Below, piece after piece: positions 24,195 through 34,100 of a stretch of 42,378 bases of DNA (the stretch's first letter is position 1; every line of letters starts with the position of its first letter). The stretch is from Phycisphaerae bacterium. GTDB taxonomy: Bacteria; Planctomycetota; Phycisphaerae; Sedimentisphaerales; Anaerobacaceae. The translations under genes and the position numbers were made by a program. Below the pieces are notes generated by a model. That model was not told where the DNA came from, did not search any database, and was given only the letters and a program-made list of their open reading frames with translations. Location of the stretch: positions 1 through 42,378 of the forward strand of contig JAUXAL010000030.1 in the NCBI GenBank assembly GCA_030619925.1, given 5' to 3'.

Positions 24195-26309
24195 CTACTT
24201 AACCTCTTGAATCTCAATATTTCTCACCTTTGCATCGAGGTTATCATCGAATAGAGGCGAGGAATCTTTTTCATCAAAAGCCACCAATATGCTCTGCTCT
24301 AAATTCTCTTCGTTGAGATGGAACCCATCTGCCAGAAATGTGCCCTCAATCTCAAATGTCACTTTTAACTTCTTCATTTTTTCCTCTCTTTTAAGTATCG
24401 AAAGCGAAAGAATGAGCAAAAATAGTGCCGTAGCTATTAGGCTACTCCACCAAATCTGAATCCCGCAGACTATAAGCAGAATCACTAATAATCCCAAAAT
24501 TACCCAGGTCAAATATGTCGGCAGGATCCCGGAATGCAGCGCTCGCAGAGGTTTTATAAAGGCCAAACCCAGATTCTGGGCTTGGTTGTACAAGTCAAAA
24601 CGGCCTTTTTCTTGCCATGTGTAAAGCTGCTTTAGGCCGTCCATGGATGTAACGGTCTTGTAGAAATGGGTGCCGGGTATTGTCATTTGTTCATTAGTCT
24701 GCACTTCGCCACAGGTCCAGGTGGGCACGATTCTCACTTTTGTTGACAATAAGCCGACGAGTAAAATGAGCAGCCCAAGACCAATACCAACTATTATGAG
24801 GATTGTAGCCAGACCGGATTGCCATGTGCCGAAAATTGCAGTACCTGGTTGTATATTCAGGGCAGGATAAATGAACAGCTTGAGCGGTACGTGATAGAAG
24901 ATTCCGAAAAGCACACACAGCGAAGCAAGTATAACCATCGGAACCTTCATAGAGAGCGAAACTTCTTTAACATCTTTCAATTCAGCTGGCAAGCGAGAAA
25001 GGAATATCGAGTGTATGAGTTTTACAAACGAGGCCAGCGTTAGGGCACTTCCAAACAAGGCGGCAAACAGCCAGATAGGCCATAATCCGGCCCCCTGGGC
25101 GGTATTTTCGGTTCCCATCTTGATTACGCCTTGATAAACCATCCATTTGGAAGCAAACCCATTGAAGGGTGGTACGCCGGAAATACTCAGAGCAGCGATC
25201 AGGCAGGCAGCGAAGGTAATTGACATTTTTTTACCCAGACCGCCAAGCCTATCCAGTTCGGCTGTTCCGGTTGCCTGTTCAACCGCACCGCCACAGAGGA
25301 ACAGACAACATTTATATATTGCGTGGTTTAGCATATGGAACACACCACCGGCAATACCGACAGCCGTGCCTGTTGCTATGCCGAGTACCATATAGCCGAC
25401 CTGACTGATAGCGTGGTAGGATAACAGCTTTTTTAGATTGTGCTGAACCATCGCAATCATCACGGCAATAATAATGGTGGCTGCACCTATAATCGCCAGG
25501 ATGATGCTTAAAACCCCTGATTTAAGTATAAAAATCTCACGCACGATTATAACCAGAAGATAAATGCCCAAAAGTTTGTCAATCGCAGCAGGCAACAGGG
25601 CCATTACAGATGCCGGGGCATATTCGCCACTGGTGGGCAGCCAGGTATGCAAAGGCAAAGCGCCTGCCTTGGTGATGGCGGCTGTCATAAGCAATAAGAA
25701 GGCTATAATTGGGACCGCTGAGGTGGTTGCCACGTTAATATCCGAGATGACAAATGTACCTGAAAGTGCCCATATCATCAGTATCCCAAGCAGAAAAGCG
25801 GCATCGGATGCTCCTATCATTGCGAAACTTTTCGTTGCTGCGAAATTGGAGTTTCTGCCACCTGTGGTTATGAGAAGATACAGCGAAGCGGTAACTATCT
25901 CCCAGAATATCAGCAAAAACAGTAGATGATTGGAAAGCAATACGCCCGCTGCGCCGCCTATTGCAAGTAGAATAGCGCCATAGTACACATTGGCTCGCTT
26001 TGCCTCAGTCATAGACTTTAGTGAATACAAGGCTATTAGCAGGCCAAAACCCATAGCGAACATTAAAATGAAGGCTCCCAGTGGCTTGGCGCTTAGCAAT
26101 AAGTCTAACTTCAGGTTACTTATTTGGAGGACGGGCCAGGCATAATTAAGTTGGCCAAGAGTAAATATCCGGATGGCCAGTGCAAGTGTGATAACCGAAA
26201 TAATTAACGTTAATGCTTTGGACAAAGACTTTATTTTGTTCGGCAAAAATAGCAGAACAGAACCTGCGATCACTGGCAAAAAAATCGGGATAAGCAAAAT
26301 TCTATCCAA
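24195..26309 (-). CDS. Orphan NuoL/MrpA/HyfB-type proton-translocating membrane subunit
   Basis: A 704-residue polytopic protein with about 15 hydrophobic segments. The core matches the Complex I antiporter-like family: FWEIVTASLYLL (E137), ITKAGALPLHTWLP (K214), KLLSYHAISQVGYMVLG and HMLNHAIYKCCLFLCGGAV. Such subunits pump H+ or Na+ within multi-subunit complexes, but no other Nuo, Mrp, Hyf or Ech gene lies nearby. The C-terminal 60 residues are hydrophilic and acidic (from MKKLKVTFEIEGTF). The codons for KREEK just before that Met form a perfect AGAGAGG ribosome binding site, so an internal start at 24377 could yield a separate peptide. Two MerR regulators lie upstream in the same direction. 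Confidence 0.88.
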   Translation of the reverse strand: MDRILLIPIFLPVIAGSVLLFLPNKIKSLSKALTLIISVITLALAIRIFTLGQLNYAWPVLQISNLKLDLLLSAKPLGAFILMFAMGFGLLIALYSLKSMTEAKRANVYYGAILLAIGGAAGVLLSNHLLFLLIFWEIVTASLYLLITTGGRNSNFAATKSFAMIGASDAAFLLGILMIWALSGTFVISDINVATTSAVPIIAFLLLMTAAITKAGALPLHTWLPTSGEYAPASVMALLPAAIDKLLGIYLLVIIVREIFILKSGVLSIILAIIGAATIIIAVMIAMVQHNLKKLLSYHAISQVGYMVLGIATGTAVGIAGGVFHMLNHAIYKCCLFLCGGAVEQATGTAELDRLGGLGKKMSITFAACLIAALSISGVPPFNGFASKWMVYQGVIKMGTENTAQGAGLWPIWLFAALFGSALTLASFVKLIHSIFLSRLPAELKDVKEVSLSMKVPMVILASLCVLFGIFYHVPLKLFIYPALNIQPGTAIFGTWQSGLATILIIVGIGLGLLILLVGLLSTKVRIVPTWTCGEVQTNEQMTIPGTHFYKTVTSMDGLKQLYTWQEKGRFDLYNQAQNLGLAFIKPLRALHSGILPTYLTWVILGLLVILLIVCGIQIWWSSLIATALFLLILSLSILKREEKMKKLKVTFEIEGTFLADGFHLNEENLEQSILVAFDEKDSSPLFDDNLDAKVRNIEIQEVK

Positions 26310-26357
26310 TTTATAAATCCTCCATCTTTAGCCCCGGACGCCGGAATCTTTCCTTAT

Positions 26358-26529
26358 CGTTATTATTGACGGAGCAACCCTGGCAGTTATTATTGCCGCC
26401 TTATGTTAAAAAAAATATCCCAACGGTGTAAAAGCCGCCCTTGACACTTTCTAGACTGCGTCAAAAACGAGGACCCACATAACAATTATTATACGCTCTG
26501 GCCAAGACCCTGACAATAATAATTGCCGA
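26358..26529. promoter_or_regulatory. Cluster of four candidate operators
   Basis: Four similar AT-rich sites lie between the NuoL-like gene and the first MerR gene: CGTTATTATTGACGG (26358-26372), GGCAGTTATTATTGCCGCC (26382-26400), AACAATTATTATACGC (26481-26496) and TGACAATAATAATTGCCGA (26511-26529). Read on either strand they approximate GRCAATNATNATTGYC, an imperfect palindrome of the size MerR dimers bind. Binding by the neighbouring regulators is inference. Confidence 0.5.
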
Positions 26530-26545
26530 TATTAATTAAAAATTT

Positions 26546-26956
26546 TTAGGTTACTCTTTTTTGAGCCTCGGAATAAACTTTACAAGCGCAACACTTATTC
26601 ATTTCCTTAATAGAACTTCTTTGGACTATCGCCCAGCAGGGGTGAGTGTTATTAGCAGAAGCTGGACACCTTTCCTTTTTAACTTTAGGGCAACTTTTGA
26701 TCTTCCAACAAGGAACGACTGCTAATAGACGTTGAATACTAACAATGTTTAACCCTCCTTGGTTAATCAACTTACGAATAAGACGAACCCATTTAAGGTC
26801 TCTATTGGAAAATAAAGTACGCCCATTTACTGGATCACGGAAGGATCTAATCAATCCTTTTTTCTCATATTCTCGGAGCGTTTGCCTGCTTATACCTAAT
26901 TTTTCAGCTGCAATAGTCGCAGAATAAGATGCTTGTTTTTCACTTAATTTTACCAT
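26546..26956 (-). CDS. MerR-family regulator with CW-cysteine tail (copy 1)
   Basis: A 136-residue protein. Residues about 10-75 form a MerR winged helix (AAEKLGISRQTLREYEKKGL, PVNGRTLFSNRDLKWVRLI). Instead of the usual coiled coil and effector domain it ends in a cysteine/tryptophan-rich segment: PCWKIKSCP, ERCPA, HPCWAIVQ, CCACKVY. The pattern resembles the 'two-CW' cysteine motif of some sensor proteins and could bind iron-sulfur, zinc or heme. The start has AAGGG 7 nt upstream. It is a clear paralogue of the next gene upstream; both end VYxEAQKR. Confidence 0.85.
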   Translation of the reverse strand: MVKLSEKQASYSATIAAEKLGISRQTLREYEKKGLIRSFRDPVNGRTLFSNRDLKWVRLIRKLINQGGLNIVSIQRLLAVVPCWKIKSCPKVKKERCPASANNTHPCWAIVQRSSIKEMNKCCACKVYSEAQKRVT

Positions 26957-26986
26957 CTTGAATCCCTTCTTTTCTTAGCGAACACA

Positions 26987-27137
26987 TTGACAATTATTCT
27001 TGATAGTGCTGTTGAAAAAAATATACCCTGTTTTCATAATGAAGAACAAAGTACCATCAGTAGATTTAACTCTCACACTTCATTATTACTTTTCCAATCG
27101 TTGAGCAACACAGACTATAACAATAAAAATTGCCGTT
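26987..27137. promoter_or_regulatory. Candidate operators between the MerR genes
   Basis: TTGACAATTATTCTTGATAG (26987-27006) and ATAACAATAAAAATTGCCG (27117-27135) repeat the core seen at 26358-26529. They lie upstream of MerR copy 1, consistent with autoregulation or cross-regulation (inference). Confidence 0.45.
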
Positions 27138-27150
27138 CACAAGAAAAAAA

Positions 27151-27546
27151 TTAATACAATCTTTTTTGTGCTTCAAGATAAACCTTACAGGTTCGACATT
27201 TATCAGCATCCTTACAATGCTTGCCAGCTATTGTCCAGCATGGCAAAGTCCTGTCCACCACTGCCCCACATTTGTCTCGGATTTCCTTGGGACAATCTTT
27301 AATCTCCCAGCAAGGCATAACCATTAATAAGCGCCTAATACCTTTAATACATAGCCCCTCCTGATGAATCAACTCTCGGATACAACGAATCCATTGAAGG
27401 TCATCGTTAGAAAATAACCTATATCCATTAGATGGATTTCGATAAGGTTTAATTAACCCATCTTTTTCATATTCTCGAAGCATACGGACACTTATTCCTA
27501 ACATCTTAGCTGCGGTAGAAATATTATAGTAGGTAACTCTACTCAC
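27151..27546 (-). CDS. MerR-family regulator with CW-cysteine tail (copy 2)
   Basis: A 131-residue paralogue of copy 1 with a MerR winged helix (ISTAAKMLGISVRMLREYEK; NPSNGYRLFSNDDLQWIRCI) and the same cysteine/tryptophan tail: PCWEIKDCP, DKCGA, LPCWTIAGKHC, CRTCKVYLEAQKR. It has more cysteines around the second CW than copy 1 (C..DADKC..C). The GTG start is preceded by GAGG. The recognition helices differ between the two copies, so their DNA specificity may differ even though similar sites surround both genes. Confidence 0.85.
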   Translation of the reverse strand: MSRVTYYNISTAAKMLGISVRMLREYEKDGLIKPYRNPSNGYRLFSNDDLQWIRCIRELIHQEGLCIKGIRRLLMVMPCWEIKDCPKEIRDKCGAVVDRTLPCWTIAGKHCKDADKCRTCKVYLEAQKRLY

Positions 27547-28032
27547 CGGTTACGGCACCTCATAAAGCTTCGTGCAGAGAAGCTTAATTTTTTAGCCTGT
27601 ATTTGCGCTGTATCGTTTTCTCATACTACAATAATGAGAAATAATCAATATTTTTTGAAATGTCCAATGCTATTTACTCAAAATGTGTGATTTTCGAAAT
27701 GTAGTCGATATAATAATCGATTGGGTTCCTTTTTCAGAAGGTCGAACGAACCGCTAAATGCGATGAGCGTTCGGCGAAAGCGCCCCCTACGTCATTTCGA
27801 GCGAAGCGCAGCGCAGCCGAGAAATCTATCTAATTTTTTCTTCCTTTATAAACATGTCGCAGCAGGTACAATGTCAATATGAAAACATTTTATAAGTAAC
27901 GGCTTGGCAGAAGTATTTAAATAGACCCCTCGGCTGCGCTCGGGGTGACGGTCGTGTTGTTGTGTTGCCTGCGGCTGCGCTCGGGGTGACCAGCACCGAG
28001 TTTTGTTAGGTGTTTTTTTGCAGGTTGGCAGA
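27547..28032. other. Divergent spacer with interspersed repeats
   Basis: No gene is seen. TTCTCAT...ATGAGAA (about 27618-27640) is a palindrome upstream of MerR copy 2. GTCATTTCGAGCGAAGCGC...GAGAAATCT (27791-27829) is a copy of the repeat at 10101. Two copies of CGGCTGCGCTCGGGGTGAC (about 27930-27949 and 27971-27990) look like right ends of the same family in inverse sense. The rnr promoter must lie within or just after them. Confidence 0.6.
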
Positions 28033-30231
28033 ATGGCGGAAATTTTCAAAGAAAGAATAGTTAAATTATTAAAGCACGCCGATTACGAACCAATAAAACT
28101 CGCACAATTGGCCAAGGCATTAGGCGTAAGCTCGGAAGATTATCAACAGTTCAAAGAGGCCTTCGACCAGCTGCGTCAGGCCGGACACGTCGTGATAGGT
28201 GGGAAGAATTTGGTCAGCCTGCCCTCTTTAGCCGGTCAAATCGTGGGAACATTCAGAGCAAACCCAAGAGGATTCGGTTTTATAACACCTCTTGAGCCTA
28301 ATGCTCACGGCGATTTATTTATTCCGCCGAATGCGACAGCCGATGCAATGACCGGTGACATCGTTATTGTAAAGGTTAAAAGAAAAGGCAAGCGCGGCGG
28401 GCAGATGCGCTACACCGGCGAAATAATCGAGGTTCTTGAACGAGCGCAAAATAGATTCGTCGGACTTCTGCTGAAACATCCGGAAGGATGGATTGTTCAG
28501 CCGGACGGGAGGAGTTTTTTCGAGCCGATCTCTGTTGACGACGTCGGCGCTAAAGGAGCCAAAGAAAAGGACAAGGTTGTAGTCGAAATACTTTCCTGGC
28601 CGACAGAAAAATATCTGGCGCGCGGCGTCATCATTGAGGTGCTCGGCAAAGCAGGACGTTATGAAACCGAAATAAAATCGATAATCCGCCGGTATCACCT
28701 GCCGGGCGAATTCGATGCCGACTGTCTCGAGCAGGCGCGCCAGGCCGCCGCCGAATTTAATCACGAGCAACTCGGCACGCGAGACGACATCACGGATAAA
28801 GTGGTCATAACAATTGACCCGCCGGATGCAAAAGATTTTGACGATGCGATAAGCCTCAGAAAGAATGCCGACGGCAACTGGGTATTAGGTGTTCACATCG
28901 CCGATGTGAGTTTCTTTGTGGCGCAGGGTTCACCACTGGATACCGAAGCAAGAACTCGCGGAAATAGCGCCTATCTGCCCGGCAAAACAATTCCAATGCT
29001 GCCGGAGATTTTAAGTAACGGCATCTGCAGTCTCCAGCCGGACCAGCAACGGCTTTGTAAAAGCGTGTATCTGACTTATGACCGGCAGGGTAATGTGCTG
29101 TCCCGCAGCTTCGCCAACTCGGTTATCCGTTCAACGCAGCGTTTGACATACCAACAGGCTGACAGGATTTTGAAAGGCCATACCAAAGACACCGGGCCCG
29201 AAGTCATTGAGCTGTTAAAAAATATGGAGACGCTCAGCCGGGTTATTGAAAAACGACGAACGAAAATTGGAATGATACATCTGGCTTTGCCGGAGACGGA
29301 ATTGGTAATGGATGAATCAGGGTGGGTCGTGGACACACACCCCGCGGATGACAGCTATCCGCATACGATAATCGAGATGTTAATGGTCGAAGCCAACGAG
29401 GCCGTGGCATCACTTATCGACCGGCTCAACGTCGGCTTTATCCGTCGGATTCATCCGGAACCGGATGCTTTGAGTATGAAAAATCTCGCCAAGCTCGTCA
29501 GAGCATTCGGCTTTAGTCTGCCGCGGACTCCGGACCGCACGGCCATACAGGATTTATTGGCTGCCGTCGAAGGGCGTGATTGTTCGTTCGCTGTGAACCT
29601 CGCCGTGCTGCGAAGTTTCGAAAAAGCTCAGTATGCACCGCTGCATATCGGACATTTCGCGCTGGCATCGACCCACTACTGCCACTTTACCAGCCCCATC
29701 CGCCGGTATGCCGATTTGCTTGTTCATCGTCTTCTGGAATGCTACCTGCAGAAGCGTCCGGACTCGGCAAGGGACATCTCAGCCGAGCTGGATTTGGCCG
29801 AGATTGGCAAACACATCACTTTCACCGAGCAGCGGGCCGAGGACGCTGAAAAAGAGCTGACGACAGTGCTGATACTGCAAATGCTGAGCAAGAGAATCGG
29901 CGACGAGCTCGACTGCGTCGTTACGGGTCTGGCAGGTTTTGGTGTATTTGTGCAGTCGCGAAAGTTCGGCATTGAAGGTCTTATCCGGATGGCAGACCTA
30001 GGCCCGGACCAGTGGAAATACAACTCGAGGGCCCAGTGCATCACCGGGCAACGCTCCGGACGCAGTATTCGTCTGGGCCAATCGGTAAAAGTACGCATAG
30101 ACTCAGTAAACGTTCCCGCCCGCCAGTTGAATGTTGCACCCGCCGAACCGTTAATTAGCGCCGCAAAGCAGCGAACTCAAAGTGAAAAAGCAAGGAAAAC
30201 CAAGAAAAGAAAGCGAAAAACCCAGCGCTAA
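28033..30231 (+). CDS. rnr: Ribonuclease R
   Basis: 3'-5' exoribonuclease for structured RNA. The start is the ATG at 28033 (MAEIFKERIVKLL); the upstream in-frame codons are repeat DNA. Domain order: N-terminal helix-turn-helix (about 1-65), cold-shock domain (GTFRANPRGFGFITPLEP), RNB catalytic domain with the acidic site DPPDAKDFDDAISL, then TSPIRRYADLLVHR, an S1 domain (CVVTGLAGFGVFVQSRKFGI), and a lysine/arginine-rich tail (KARKTKKRKRKTQR). About 732 residues, normal for the family. Confidence 0.95.
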   Translation: MAEIFKERIVKLLKHADYEPIKLAQLAKALGVSSEDYQQFKEAFDQLRQAGHVVIGGKNLVSLPSLAGQIVGTFRANPRGFGFITPLEPNAHGDLFIPPNATADAMTGDIVIVKVKRKGKRGGQMRYTGEIIEVLERAQNRFVGLLLKHPEGWIVQPDGRSFFEPISVDDVGAKGAKEKDKVVVEILSWPTEKYLARGVIIEVLGKAGRYETEIKSIIRRYHLPGEFDADCLEQARQAAAEFNHEQLGTRDDITDKVVITIDPPDAKDFDDAISLRKNADGNWVLGVHIADVSFFVAQGSPLDTEARTRGNSAYLPGKTIPMLPEILSNGICSLQPDQQRLCKSVYLTYDRQGNVLSRSFANSVIRSTQRLTYQQADRILKGHTKDTGPEVIELLKNMETLSRVIEKRRTKIGMIHLALPETELVMDESGWVVDTHPADDSYPHTIIEMLMVEANEAVASLIDRLNVGFIRRIHPEPDALSMKNLAKLVRAFGFSLPRTPDRTAIQDLLAAVEGRDCSFAVNLAVLRSFEKAQYAPLHIGHFALASTHYCHFTSPIRRYADLLVHRLLECYLQKRPDSARDISAELDLAEIGKHITFTEQRAEDAEKELTTVLILQMLSKRIGDELDCVVTGLAGFGVFVQSRKFGIEGLIRMADLGPDQWKYNSRAQCITGQRSGRSIRLGQSVKVRIDSVNVPARQLNVAPAEPLISAAKQRTQSEKARKTKKRKRKTQR

Positions 30232-30281
30232 AGCTTATACTTGATGCTCGATGCTCAATACTCAATGCGAATTCATGTTTC

Positions 30282-30310
30282 TTGACATTTTGTGGTAATT
30301 TTGCGATACT
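30282..30310 (+). promoter_or_regulatory. Candidate promoter upstream of efp
   Basis: TTGACA (30282-30287) and GATACT (30305-30310) are spaced by exactly 17 nt, giving a leader of about 190 nt that includes a repeat copy. Confidence 0.5.
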
Positions 30311-30351
30311 TATGCCGAAAAAAAAGTGAGGCCACGGCAATCTTATCGAGC

Positions 30352-30441
30352 ATGTTTGAGATTGCTGCGTTCGACCCCCTCTGCTTTTGGGCTTGGCCAT
30401 CCTGTGGACTTGCGAAAGCAAGAATGGGGGACTCACTCGTA
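30352..30441. repeat. GAGATTGCT...CTCGTAATGAC interspersed repeat
   Basis: TTTGAGATTGCTGCGTTCGA at the left and CACTCGTAATGACA at the right match the ends of the GTCATTGCG/GCAATCTC family (see 39596). The middle (CCTCTGCTTTTGGGC... AAGCAAGAATGGGGG) is different. It lies in the efp leader. Confidence 0.55.
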
Positions 30442-30504
30442 ATGACAAAGAGTAAGTCGGTCCCGAGACACGAGCGATGAGACACGAATTTTTTGGAGTA
30501 GAAA

Positions 30505-31065
30505 ATGCGAGCATCTGAGATGAGAAAAGGCCAGACCGTTAAGATCGACGGCAAGCTTTATGCGATTGTCGATTATCAGCACGTCAAATTAGGCAAAGGC
30601 GGCGCGGTCTATCAGACAAAGCTAAAAAGACTGACCGACGGCTCAATTCAAAATGTTCGCCTGCGCGCAGAAGAAACAGTTGAAGAAGCCTTCCTGGATA
30701 AGCGAACATACGAATACCTGTATTCAGCCGGACGCGAACATGTCCTGATGGATACTACAACCTATGAGCAAATGAGCCTCGATGATGATGCATTCGGCGA
30801 TGGGCCGAAATATCTAAGGCCAAATACGCAAGTGCAGGTCAGTATGTACCAGGGCAGGCTCCTTGGGGTTACTCTGCCTAACACGGTCGACCTGGAGGTT
30901 ACCGACACACCGCCGGAGATTAGAGGCGCCACAGCCACAAGTCAAAACAAGCCTGCAACGCTCGAAACAGGCCTGGTCGTGCAAGTGCCGCCGTTCATTA
31001 AAGTCGGCGACGTTATCCGCGTCGATACCCGTACCGGGGAATATGTAACGCGAGTGAAAGAATAA
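30505..31065 (+). CDS. efp: Translation elongation factor P
   Basis: EF-P relieves ribosome stalling at proline runs. The 186-residue protein has the three-barrel family pattern: KGQTVKIDGKLYAIVDYQHV, the tip loop LGKGGAVYQTK with K31 at the position modified in other bacteria, and a conserved C-terminus (GLVVQVPPFIKVGDVIRVDT). GGAG lies upstream of the ATG. The loop has Gly rather than Pro before Gly-Lys; the modification system cannot be read from this. secA follows after a repeat array. Confidence 0.95.
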   Translation: MRASEMRKGQTVKIDGKLYAIVDYQHVKLGKGGAVYQTKLKRLTDGSIQNVRLRAEETVEEAFLDKRTYEYLYSAGREHVLMDTTTYEQMSLDDDAFGDGPKYLRPNTQVQVSMYQGRLLGVTLPNTVDLEVTDTPPEIRGATATSQNKPATLETGLVVQVPPFIKVGDVIRVDTRTGEYVTRVKE

Positions 31066-31067
31066 AA

Positions 31068-31172
31068 ATGAGTTAAAGTGCCTAAAGTGAGCTAAAGTGA
31101 GCTAAAGTGAACTAAAGTTAAGAAAACAAATAACTTTAGGCACTTTACACTTTAGGCACTTTACACTTTAAA
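31068..31172. repeat. AAAGTG/CACTTT inverted repeat array E
   Basis: GTGAGCTAAAGT units, the core GTTAAGAAAACAAATAAC and two TTTAGGCACTTTACAC units. It starts 3 nt after the efp stop and runs to within a few bases of the secA ATG, so secA lacks an ordinary ribosome binding site. Same element as arrays A-C in the rnf operon. Confidence 0.85.
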
Positions 31173-31175
31173 TTG

Positions 31176-34100
31176 ATGTTTGAGAAGATAAACAAAATTC
31201 TCTTAAAAGTTTTCGGTTCCCGCAACGAGCGGTTAGTAAAGGCCTATTCAGTAATCGCTCAGGAAGCAGGCGAATTCGAAGAGCAAACAAAAAAGCTCGA
31301 CGACCAGGCCCTGAAGGCAAAGACCGCCCAGTTCAAAGCCGCCTTAAAAGCAGGGACCAGACCGGAGGATATTCTGCCTGAGGCCTTCGCTGTCGTTCGC
31401 GAGGCGGCAAGACGAAATGTCGGCATGCGGCATTTCGACGTGCAGCTTATCGGGGGCAAAGTCCTCTATGAGGGCAAAATCACCGAAATGGCTACCGGCG
31501 AAGGCAAAACCTTAGCAGCAACATTGGCAGCATACCTCGTCTATTTAACCGGAAGAAAGGTCCATATAGTTACGGTCAACGACTACCTGGCCAAGCGAGA
31601 CGCAGAATGGATGGGGCCGGTCTATTGGGCTCTGGAGCTGACCGTAGGTGCAATCCAGGCGGATATGGATACCGCAGGCGGCGAACGAAAAAGTCAGTAC
31701 GGCTGCGACATAACCTACGGCACAAACAACGAATTCGGCTTCGATTATCTTCGCGACAATATGAAAACGTCACTCGACCAAATGGTCCAGAGCGAGCGGC
31801 AATATGCCATAATCGACGAAGTGGATTCAATCCTGATCGATGAAGCCAGGACGCCTTTGATTATATCCGGCCCGGCTTTCGGTGATGTCACCAGATATAA
31901 AAAAGCAGACCAGGTAACAAGGAAGCTGATTAGCCTGCACAGCAGCTACGACCGTACCAAAAGACAGATTGATTCGGCCGAGCGAACGATAGCCAGCGCC
32001 CAGGGCGAGCTGGCCGAGGCAAAAAAGGATAAGGACAACAAGCGAATCGAAAACGCCCAGAAGGCACTCGAGACAAGCCAGGCAGAATTGCAGAGCGCTC
32101 AAGTCAGGCTAAGTGAGGCCACCCAATATTACGAAGTTGAATACGACAGAAAAGCGGTGCATCTTACGCATGAAGGGGTGGGAGCCGCCCAGGAGATAGC
32201 CGGAGTAGGCTCATTCTTCACCGGGTCAAATATGGATTGGCCCCATCTTCTGGAGCAGAGCCTGCGGGCCCACGTGACATTCGAAAAAGAAAAAGACTAC
32301 GTCGTTATGGACGGCAAGGTCATAATCGTTGACGAATTTACCGGCCGATTGATGCACGGCCGACAGTGGTCCGACGGACTCCACCAGTCGGTCGAGGCGA
32401 AAGAAGCCGTTACCGTAAAAGAGGAAACTCAGACACTGGCCACTATCACGCTGCAGAATTTCTTCAAACTCTACGACCAGATAGCGGGAATGACCGGCAC
32501 GGCCGCCACCGAAGCCGAAGAGTTTATGAATATCTACAAGCTCGACGTTGTTGTGATACCAACCAACGAACTGTGCATCCGAGACGACCGTGAGGACGTA
32601 ATATACAAGTCGATGCCCGAAAAGTTTGACGCGATAGTAGAAGAGATAAACGACATTAGTTTATCCGGTCGACCGCTGCTTGTGGGCACAACCAGCGTAG
32701 AAAAGAACGAGGCACTTTCGGCTGCTCTTACGAAAAAATTCGGGCTCGAACATGAGGTCCTCAATGCCAAGCACCACGAACGCGAAGCAACGATTGTCGC
32801 CAAAGCCGGCCAGCAGCACAAAGGCCGGGACGGCCGAATGCGAGGCAACATAACAGTCGCAACAAATATGGCAGGCAGAGGCACGGACATTGTACTCGGC
32901 CCAGGCGTAGCTGAAATCGGTGGACTGCACGTACTCGGCACCGAACGACACGAGGCCAGAAGAATCGATAATCAGCTCCGAGGCCGAGCAGGCAGACAAG
33001 GTGACGCCGGCTCCGGTCAATTCTTTCTGAGCTTCGACGACGACCTGATGCTAATCTTCGCCCCGGAGTGGACGGTCAAGGCACTTTCGTGGATCGGCTG
33101 GGAAGAAGGACAGCCAATCTACCACAAGAGAATAAGCAAAGGCATCGAAAAGGCACAAAAGAAGGTTGAAGAGCGAAACTTCGAGATACGAAAGAGCCTG
33201 CTCGAATATGATGAGGTAATGGACTACCAGCGAAAAATCTTTTATTCACGCAGACGAGAAATCTTAGCTGGAAAAGGACTCAAGAACATTATTCAGGAGA
33301 TGATTGACGCCGCTATCCCGAAGAACTGTGATACGATTCTTAACAAAGACTATCCTCTCAACTGCATTATCGAATGGGCCAGAACGAATTTCGGTGCTGA
33401 TTTAAGGGCCTCCGATATCGCCGGCATTAAGACAGAGGAAATTGAGAGACTAATAAAACGGCAGGCAAAAGACAACGCCGCCAACAATATATCGCTTTCT
33501 ATGGGGGAATATTTAGAAGACTACAGTGACTGGCGAAGCTGGGATATCGCCGGCTTGTGCAAATGGGCTATGAGCGCCTTTCGAGTTAGTCTCAGTCCCG
33601 GCAAAATCAAACACCAATCGCCGGAGGAGATTGAAGAGCAGTTGATTTCGGCTGCCGCCGAGCAAATTGATAAAAAAGATTGCTCCCAACTAATCGAATT
33701 CCTGAAGGAAGATTTCTCCGTACGCATGTTTGCCGAATGGGCACGAGCCAAATTCGATATAAGACTGGACGTTGGCGAACTGGCGAGCCTCAACACCTCA
33801 CAAATCCGTCAGCAGCTTGCCGAGAAAACCGCAGCCAAATACAAACAAAAGGAAATTGAGTATCCTGTTGAATTTGCAATGAATATGGTTTATGGGCCTC
33901 AGGGTCCTAACGTATATGCGTTCGAGGCGCTCGCCGACTGGGCGAACAAAAAATATAACGCCCGCTTTTCGGTCGAACAAATGCAAAATACCAAACCTCG
34001 GATATTGCATAAACAACTGCTCGAATTGAGTAAAAGCTTTAACAATGGCGAATTAGACCGAGAGCTCTCTGATAAGATTGCCAGCTTAAACACCGCCGAA

